From: an uncultured Lachnospiraceae bacterium
Lineage (GTDB): Bacteria; Bacillota; Clostridia; Lachnospirales; Lachnospiraceae
Reading direction: 5' to 3'
Length of the DNA stretch: 19,705 nucleotides
NCBI GenBank assembly: GCA_905209075.1
Contig: CAJLRL010000040.1
Coordinates: 1 to 19,705 of the forward strand
The notes under the pieces are model-generated. The model did no database searches. It saw only the letters and a list, made by a program, of their open reading frames with translations, and was not told the origin of the DNA. Both the position numbers and the translations under genes were made by a program. This document shows positions 16,046-19,705 of this stretch, piece after piece. How positions within the stretch are numbered: position 1 is the stretch's first letter; each line of letters starts with the position of its first letter.

Positions 16046-16230
16046 AGCCTATAGTATAGATGCACTGTACACCCTTATTTTGGGGTTTGGATGTATGTAT
16101 AGACCTATGGTTAACTTTAGTTAATTTTATTGTATGCATTCATATACAAATTTAAAAGTCCTGTAGTTAGTTGAGTTAGAGCTGACTTCTCTATAAAATT
16201 TAAAAGGTCAAATATTGAGGTAAAAAGGAC
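16046..16230. other. AT-rich non-coding stretch between the prfA terminator and the antitoxin promoter
   Basis: Part of a 332-base gap between genes. I see no convincing frame on either strand and no integrase remnant. A short near-repeat AAATTTAAAAG occurs at about 16148 and 16197. Composition and lack of genes fit decayed DNA of an inserted element. Confidence 0.4.
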
Positions 16231-16234
16231 ATAA

Positions 16235-16256
16235 TTATGGTATAATTAGACCATAA
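16235..16256 (+). promoter_or_regulatory. Antitoxin promoter with overlapping palindromic operator
   Basis: Extended -10 TGGTATAAT (TATAAT 16241-16246) with no good -35 at 17 bases. An inverted repeat TTATGGT (16235-16241) / ACCATAA (16250-16256) with an 8-base spacer straddles the -10. This layout is typical for autorepression by Phd/YefM-type antitoxins. Confidence 0.7.
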
Positions 16257-16273
16257 ACAAGGAGGTGTATATT

Positions 16274-16534
16274 ATGCCACAAATAATTCCAATTAAAGAC
16301 CTGAAGAATACATCGGAGATATCTGATATGTGCCATAAGTCTGAGGAGCCAATTTATGTTACAAAAAATGGCTATGGCGATATGGTAATTATGAGCATGG
16401 AGATTTATGAGTCAACCATGAGACAGATTGCTATGTACAGAGATTTAGAGATATCTGAAAAGCAGATAGGGGCAGGACAGGTAAAGGATGCCAGAACAGC
16501 ACTTAGAGAAACGAGGGCAAAGTATGGCTTATAA
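16274..16534 (+). CDS. Phd/YefM-family antitoxin
   Basis: An 86-residue protein. The N-terminal beta-alpha part (IIPIKDLKNTSEISDMCHKS, EEPIYVTKNGYGDMVIMSME) is the Phd/YefM dimerising and DNA-binding fold; the C-terminal part (ISEKQIGAGQVKDARTALRE) is the helical toxin-binding tail. Antitoxins of this family neutralise RelE/ParE or Doc toxins and repress their own operon; a palindromic operator overlaps the promoter just upstream. I start at ATG 16274, eight bases after GGAGG (16261-16265), not at the in-frame GTG 16265 inside the ribosome site. The stop overlaps by 11 bases the start of a toxin-like frame that is broken (16524), so the antitoxin now appears orphan. Confidence 0.85.
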   Translation: MPQIIPIKDLKNTSEISDMCHKSEEPIYVTKNGYGDMVIMSMEIYESTMRQIAMYRDLEISEKQIGAGQVKDARTALRETRAKYGL

Positions 16535-16619
16535 ATTAAATGTTACAGAGTATGTATTTGCTATATCAGAGCGTCTTGTTAAGCAGAATATGGAGGCTTA
16601 CGAGGTGCTTGCCAAATGA
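16524..16619 (+). pseudogene. Truncated toxin start fused to a second antitoxin-like tail
   Basis: A 31-codon frame beginning with ATG 16524 inside the antitoxin stop region. The first nine residues MAYKLNVTE look like the N-terminus of a RelE/ParE toxin, which normally follows this type of antitoxin with such an overlap. The rest, FAISERLVKQNMEAYEVLAK, does not look like RelE/ParE; it resembles the C-terminal end of the small proteins encoded just before Doc toxins (recognition only, low certainty). The simplest reading is a deletion that joined the start of one toxin gene to the end of another antitoxin gene. It is too short for RelE/ParE activity (usually about 90-100 residues). Confidence 0.55.
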
Positions 16620-16681
16620 TAAGATTGAGTAAAGCGCAGGTTATTTTGCTTCATGAGCGACTGATTGAAGCTCTGCGATGA
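16616..16681 (+). pseudogene. Fic/Doc-type toxin, N-terminal fragment
   Basis: ATGA overlap with the preceding frame (16616-16619), then MIRLSKAQVILLHERLIEA, the characteristic start of Doc (death-on-curing) proteins, followed by Leu-Arg and a stop. Only 21 of about 125 codons remain; the HxFx(D/N)GNKR catalytic loop is absent, so it cannot be an active toxin. The break falls just where the restriction-subunit fragment begins. Confidence 0.7.
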
Positions 16682-16884
16682 ATGATTATTACATATTGGA
16701 TAGCGAGGGCAAGTCAGAATTTGCTCATAAGCTGGAAAATAACAAAAATGTGTTGCTTTTTACAAAGCTGAAAAAGGGTGGCTTTGTGATAGACACTCCA
16801 TATGGAAATTATAGTCCTGACTGGGCGGTAGTTTGTCGCAAGGAAGCACTTGCAAATATGAATGAGGAAGCGAAAAATCATTGA
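16678..16884 (+). pseudogene. Type III restriction enzyme Res subunit, C-terminal fragment joined to a prfA tail
   Basis: A 68-codon open frame. Residues 1-52 match the region before the nuclease motif of type III Res subunits: FAHKLENNKNVLLFTKLKKG, then FVIDTPYGNYSPDWAVV, where the Asp of PDW is the first acid of the PD-(D/E)xK site. The following ExK strand is missing: after VVC the sequence changes to RKEALANMNEEA, the tail of prfA in frame, and stops at 16884. The whole helicase part of the roughly 900-residue protein is absent. It is a chimeric remnant, not a functional gene. Confidence 0.65.
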
Positions 16885-16894
16885 TTTTATGGGC
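16849..16894 (+). repeat. prfA 3'-end direct repeat, copy 2 (possible attachment site)
   Basis: Second, diverged copy of 15915-15959: 17 identical bases, then AATGAGGAAGC against AATGAAGAAGC, then TTGATTTTATGGGC. The stop codon of the prfA copy is lost (GCC TAA became GCG AAA). It sits immediately after the restriction fragment and marks the right end of the remnant locus. Confidence 0.65.
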
Positions 16895-16943
16895 TTTACA
16901 GCAATTTGAATTGATGTAGATTAGAAGCAGAAGGGAGACTGGA

Positions 16944-17471
16944 ATGAATATTGAATTAGTAAAACTGACGTCAGAGTATCAGACACAATTGTCTGACATG
17001 TTGACAGAGTGGAAAGCGGATATTGAGAAAAACAATACCAATAATTCGCCATGGGCGATTTTTAGAAACGATTTTCATGATTTTGACAGTTATCTTGAGA
17101 ATTTAGAGATAAAAGAAGGAAACAAAGACGGACTTGTGCCGGATACAACGTTGTTTTGTCTTGACAAAGACAGGAATATTTTTGTTGGGGCGGTCAACAT
17201 CCGTCACTATTTAAACGAATATCTCATGCAATGTGGTGGACATATCGGAGATGGAATCCGTCCAAGTGAAAGAAGAAAAGGATATGCAACCGCAATGATT
17301 GGACTTGCACTTAAAGAATGTAAAAAGTTAGGAATAGACAAGGTTTTAATGTGCTGTGACAAAGAAAATATTGGATCGGCAAAATCCATTCAAAAGAATG
17401 GAGGCGTCCTTGAAAATGAGATAGAAAAGGACGGAACAATAGAACAAAGATATTGGATTTCTTTGTTATGA
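16944..17471 (+). CDS. GNAT-family N-acetyltransferase
   Basis: A 175-residue acetyltransferase that moves an acetyl group from acetyl-CoA to an amine; substrate unknown. The acetyl-CoA loop is RPSERRKGYATAMIGLAL (106-123), with the R/Q-x-x-G-x-A core RKGYA preceded by the strand HIGDGI. Then LGIDKVLMCCDKENIGSAKS, a Cys-Asp-x-x-Asn-x-x-S segment typical of the fourth strand and helix, and NGGVLENEIEKDG. The N-terminal DFHDFDSYLENLE region is like that of uncharacterised GNAT members in Firmicutes. ATG has AAGGGAG six bases upstream. It lies just right of the second prfA tail and ends at a strong terminator. Confidence 0.92.
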   Translation: MNIELVKLTSEYQTQLSDMLTEWKADIEKNNTNNSPWAIFRNDFHDFDSYLENLEIKEGNKDGLVPDTTLFCLDKDRNIFVGAVNIRHYLNEYLMQCGGHIGDGIRPSERRKGYATAMIGLALKECKKLGIDKVLMCCDKENIGSAKSIQKNGGVLENEIEKDGTIEQRYWISLL

Positions 17472-17528
17472 GCATAGAAAACTATGAGCAAATAGTGGAA
17501 ACTCTGGTTAATCACTTAAAGAATAAAC

Positions 17529-17568
17529 AGGCGGCTGTGATCATATGAAAACAGCCGCCTATTTTTTT
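17529..17568 (+). terminator. Terminator of the acetyltransferase gene
   Basis: 10-bp perfect GC-rich stem AGGCGGCTGT (17529-17538) / ACAGCCGCCT (17551-17560), then A and seven T (17562-17568). The 3' arm contains the stop codon of the minus-strand regulator gene (17559-17561). Confidence 0.93.
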
Positions 17569-17897
17569 CGCAATCCTTTCAGATATGCCTGAAGTAACAT
17601 TTTATCCTGAGAAGATAGTTCATTATATGAATTTAACAAATCCTGTTGTTCAAATGTTAGAGATTCATCACGCAAAGGATTTGTGTCAAATGAAAAAAAT
17701 TCTGAAAGACTTATATTAAATCCTTTACATATTTTTTCCAGGGTAACAACAGTCGGACAGGTCTGGCGGTTAAATATGTTATTAAGACTTGAATATGCAA
17801 GGTTGGATTCTTTAGCCAGTTTGTATAGTGTCCAATGCTTGAACTCAAGTAACTGTTGTATCCTGTTTAATACATCTTGTTCAATTATATATATCAC
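17559..17897 (-). CDS. XRE-family helix-turn-helix regulator
   Basis: A 112-residue DNA-binding protein. Helix-turn-helix at about 8-65: VLNRIQQLLEFKHWTLYKLA, KESNLAYSSLNNIFNRQ, PTVVTLEKICKGFNISLSEF, the Cro/C1 fold. The C-terminal region (ESLTFEQQDLLNSYNELSSQ, DKMLLQAYLKGLRKK) is a helical dimerisation tail common to small clostridial XRE proteins. The start is uncertain: the frame can begin with GTG at 17897-17895, with only a weak AAAGTGA nearby and no in-frame ATG. It is divergent from the secreted repeat-protein gene, with 146 bases between them and an AT-rich palindrome at 17926-17943 that could be its operator. Confidence 0.85.
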   Translation of the reverse strand: MIYIIEQDVLNRIQQLLEFKHWTLYKLAKESNLAYSSLNNIFNRQTCPTVVTLEKICKGFNISLSEFFSFDTNPLRDESLTFEQQDLLNSYNELSSQDKMLLQAYLKGLRKK

Positions 17898-17969
17898 TCA
17901 CTTTCGTTTGCTTTATGTAATTGTAATTATTTTGAAAAATAATACCTAGATATAAAAATGAAAGACGAA

Positions 17970-17998
17970 TTGAAAATATAACCCAGATGAGTTATAAT
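17970..17998 (+). promoter_or_regulatory. Promoter of the secreted repeat-protein gene
   Basis: -35 TTGAAA (17970-17975), 17-base spacer, -10 TATAAT (17993-17998). Start expected near 18005, about 39 bases before the ATG. A perfect AT-rich inverted repeat ATTATTTT / AAAATAAT (17926-17943) lies upstream of the -35. Confidence 0.85.
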
Positions 17999-18043
17999 AT
18001 AAAAGTATTATACAAAATTAAAAAGAGAAAGAGAGGTAACTTT

Positions 18044-19513
18044 ATGAAAAAGAAAGGGTTAGCCATTAGCGCAGTGGCAGCTTCACTTGCAGCAGCAGCG
18101 GTGTTGGCAGGTGGCGACTGTCAGACTGTTAAGGCTGCAGATGTGGCAGACGGGACATCAATCGACTTAGGTTTAGAGGGGGATTATGTAGAAAAGCAGC
18201 TTTCAACAGCAGATACGAAAGCCATTATGAATCAAATGGGATATGATTTTTATGAAGGAAATGTTGTAGTCTGTGGTAAGAATACACAGGCATATATTGA
18301 TTGGAGTAAAAGTAGTATTCCATACTGGAAGGCATATGATTCATATGTATTAGTTCCTGTTTTGTCAAGAGATTCCGCTGGAAATTTGGTGGTTGAAAAA
18401 AATACAGATGGTTCATTGAAGACAAAAATGAATGGAGCATTAGGATGGTGTGGTTCTAAAGATTCACCAGGAATAACATATGATTCAACTGAAAAATTCG
18501 GACGGGTGAATGGAAAAAATTTTAATATACTTCCAAAAGAATATTGGAATACTTCAAGATGGTGGGAATATGCCAAAAAGTATTCTATAAACGAAAATAT
18601 GGGATCAAAAAAAATCGGCTATGATGGAGAGGAAACAGATGACGTATATTTAGTCAGAGTATACTATACGTTGGATGATCTTGGAAATGTTCAGGTAGCA
18701 GCGGGACTTGAACCGAGTGAAGAGAATAATACAGATACATATGGCGCCAGTATTTCAGAAGATCAGTGGGATGATTACTATACACTTAAAGATAGATCAT
18801 ATAGTTACACAGATTTCTGGATTCTCCCAGAAGGTGTATCAACCGTCTTAAATTATGCAAATGGCATCCAAAAAGATGGCGATGCATGGTATTACTACAA
18901 AGATGGTGTAGTTGATACTTCGTACACAGGTCTTGCAAAATATAATGGCTCATGGTGGTATGTGAAAAACGGAAAAATCGATTTTTCAGCTACAACGCTT
19001 TGCAAGTATAATGGAACCTGGTGGTATGTAAAGAACGGAAAAGTAGATTTCGGATCAACAACACTTTGTAAATATAATGGTTCATGGTGGTATGTAAGCG
19101 GAGGAAAAGTAAACTTTGGAGCAACAGGACTATGCAAATACAACGGAACCTGGTGGTATGTGAAAAACGGAAAAGTGGATTTCGGATCAACAACACTTTG
19201 CAAATATAATGGCTCATGGTGGTATGTAAGCGGAGGAAAAGTTAACTTTGGAGCAACAGGACTATGCAAATACAATGGAACCTGGTGGTATGTAAAGAAT
19301 GGAAAGGTTTCGTTTACAACAACACTTTGCAAGTATAATGGAATTTGGTGGTATATAAATAACGGAGCTGTCAATTTTAATAAAACTACTCTTGTTAAAT
19401 ATGGCAGCAACTGGTATGCAGTAGCCAAAGGACAGGTTGCATGGAAATACACAGGAAAGTTGGCATACAACGGAAGATATTTTAACGTAGTAAATGGTGT
19501 TGTTAAATTTTAA
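18044..19513 (+). CDS. Secreted protein with N-terminal domain of unknown function and C-terminal wall-binding-like repeats
   Basis: A 489-residue exported protein. I start at ATG 18044 (GAGAGG upstream), since the frame from 17987 would lie partly before the promoter start. Signal peptide: MKKK, hydrophobic Ala-rich core 6-22, likely signal peptidase I cut after TVKA (31); Cys26 is not in a proper lipobox. Residues about 33-270 form a domain I do not recognise, rich in Tyr, Trp and Asp, with a notable YWNTSRWWEYAKKYSINENM segment. Residues about 275-489 are about nine repeats of 22 residues, of the type LCKYNGTWWYVKNGKVDFGS, resembling the aromatic Gly-rich repeats that bind cell-wall polymers or glucans. 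Six repeats carry Cys at the same position. Divergent from an XRE regulator; followed by a hairpin terminator. Confidence 0.9.
   Translation: MKKKGLAISAVAASLAAAAVLAGGDCQTVKAADVADGTSIDLGLEGDYVEKQLSTADTKAIMNQMGYDFYEGNVVVCGKNTQAYIDWSKSSIPYWKAYDSYVLVPVLSRDSAGNLVVEKNTDGSLKTKMNGALGWCGSKDSPGITYDSTEKFGRVNGKNFNILPKEYWNTSRWWEYAKKYSINENMGSKKIGYDGEETDDVYLVRVYYTLDDLGNVQVAAGLEPSEENNTDTYGASISEDQWDDYYTLKDRSYSYTDFWILPEGVSTVLNYANGIQKDGDAWYYYKDGVVDTSYTGLAKYNGSWWYVKNGKIDFSATTLCKYNGTWWYVKNGKVDFGSTTLCKYNGSWWYVSGGKVNFGATGLCKYNGTWWYVKNGKVDFGSTTLCKYNGSWWYVSGGKVNFGATGLCKYNGTWWYVKNGKVSFTTTLCKYNGIWWYINNGAVNFNKTTLVKYGSNWYAVAKGQVAWKYTGKLAYNGRYFNVVNGVVKF
18920..19510 (+). repeat. 66-bp coding repeats with a 132-bp higher-order duplication
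   Basis: The 3' part of the secreted-protein gene is built of 66-bp units (22 codons) of two alternating kinds: KYNGTWWYVKNGKVDFGSTT and KYNGSWWYVSGGKVNFGATG. The pair is duplicated as a 132-bp block (19052-19183 and 19184-19315) with very few base differences in the first 110 bases, including silent sites. This implies recent unequal exchange or slippage. The outer units are more diverged. Confidence 0.9.
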
Positions 19514-19526
19514 TAAAACATGATAT

Positions 19527-19560
19527 AGAACCCGGCACGAAAAATGTGCCGGGTGTTCTT
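19527..19560 (+). terminator. Terminator of the secreted repeat-protein gene
   Basis: 9-bp GC-rich stem ACCCGGCAC (19530-19538) / GTGCCGGGT (19546-19554), extendable through a 2-base bulge to AGA/TCT, then a short T-rich tail (TTCTTT). Confidence 0.75.
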
Positions 19561-19589
19561 TACTAACGAAATAATCTAAAGCACAAAAT

Positions 19590-19616
19590 AAGCGACTGTT
19601 TTTGATTCAGTCGCTT
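19590..19616 (-). terminator. Hairpin at the 3' side of the right-edge minus-strand gene
   Basis: 9-bp perfect stem AAGCGACTG (19590-19598) / CAGTCGCTT (19608-19616), 9-base loop. On the minus strand it is followed by ATTTTGT, a weak U tract, and it lies 12 bases beyond the stop of the gene entering from the right. Confidence 0.5.
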
Positions 19617-19628
19617 TACTTATACAAT

Positions 19629-19705
19629 CTATTCATGGTGAGAAGTATCGGGCTTTTTGTATTCTATAAGAGCTGATATATCTACATCCAGATAATCGCA
19701 TAACT
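19629..19705 (-). CDS. Small XRE/HTH_26-type regulator, C-terminal end (partial)
   Basis: Partial gene entering from the right edge; the stop TAG is at 19631-19629 and 24 residues are visible: LCDYLDVDISALIEYKKPD, then TSHHE. The segment CDYLDVDISALIEY closely resembles the last helix of short Cro/C1-type regulators (pattern Cys-x-x-Leu-Asp-Cys/Val-x-x-x-x-Leu-Ile-Glu-Tyr), which are usually about 70 residues long. Called from this tail only, so the family is likely but not certain. It ends near a hairpin at 19590-19616. Confidence 0.55.
   Translation of the reverse strand, partial: LCDYLDVDISALIEYKKPDTSHHE

Noticed and set aside
15855..16139. Minus-strand frame spanning the prfA end and its terminator
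   Set aside because: It crosses a strong terminator and the prfA coding end antisense; I tested it as an integrase remnant and saw no catalytic motif.
18104..18121. Possible lipoprotein box (LAGGDC) in the secreted protein
   Set aside because: Asp precedes the Cys, where Gly/Ala/Ser is needed; a signal peptidase I site (VKA-AD) follows a few residues later.
18895..19470. 191-codon minus-strand frame opposite the wall-binding repeats
   Set aside because: Periodic peptide produced by the repeat DNA read backwards; no promoter or ribosome site.
18920..19510. Regular repeats considered as a CRISPR array
   Set aside because: The units are 66 bp, contiguous, without unique spacers, and in frame within a coding sequence.
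1..19705. tRNA or rRNA genes
   Set aside because: I saw no cloverleaf with a TTCGA loop or rRNA signature in the intergenic regions on either strand.

Overview
The window looks like chromosomal DNA of a low-GC, strictly anaerobic Firmicute, most probably a Lachnospiraceae member. I infer this from the gene content: pyruvate:ferredoxin oxidoreductase, a CBS/DRTGG-type family II pyrophosphatase, a Rho factor with a charged linker, a rho-rpmE-yqhQ-prmC-prfA order, a DUF4364 gene, and a secreted protein with WWY-rich wall-binding repeats. Species cannot be fixed from the sequence alone.

Layout. 1-554 is the 3' end of a pyruvate:ferredoxin oxidoreductase gene with a strong terminator. 739-1557 encodes an unrecognised coiled-coil protein with one C-terminal membrane segment, under its own promoter and with a structured leader. 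1664-3316 is the regulated manganese pyrophosphatase, convergent with an AraC-type regulator (3350-4192, minus). A plus-strand cluster follows, dapF-murE-dapA-flavin reductase (4435-8289): it makes meso-diaminopimelate and loads it onto the peptidoglycan precursor, and it ends at a bidirectional terminator. On the minus strand, malic enzyme, a YhcC-like radical SAM protein and a DUF4364 winged-helix protein form a tight operon (10970 down to 8383). Divergent from it are rho, rpmE (own promoter and folded leader) and yqhQ-prmC-prfA (translation termination), ending at 15941.

From the end of prfA onward the window is accessory. The last part of prfA and the bases after it recur as an imperfect 45-46 bp direct repeat at 16849-16894. 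The roughly 0.9 kb between the copies is a small graveyard: an intact Phd/YefM-type antitoxin with a palindromic operator over an extended -10, a truncated toxin-start hybrid, the first 21 codons of a Doc toxin, and the tail of a type III restriction subunit cut inside its nuclease motif and joined to the second prfA tail. The simplest reading is a decayed insertion at the 3' end of prfA.

After that come a GNAT acetyltransferase, an XRE-type regulator (minus), a secreted protein with an unfamiliar N-terminal domain and alternating 22-residue cysteine-containing repeats, and, at the right edge, the tail of another small HTH regulator (minus). The best candidates for something undescribed are the decayed prfA-associated locus and the secreted repeat protein.
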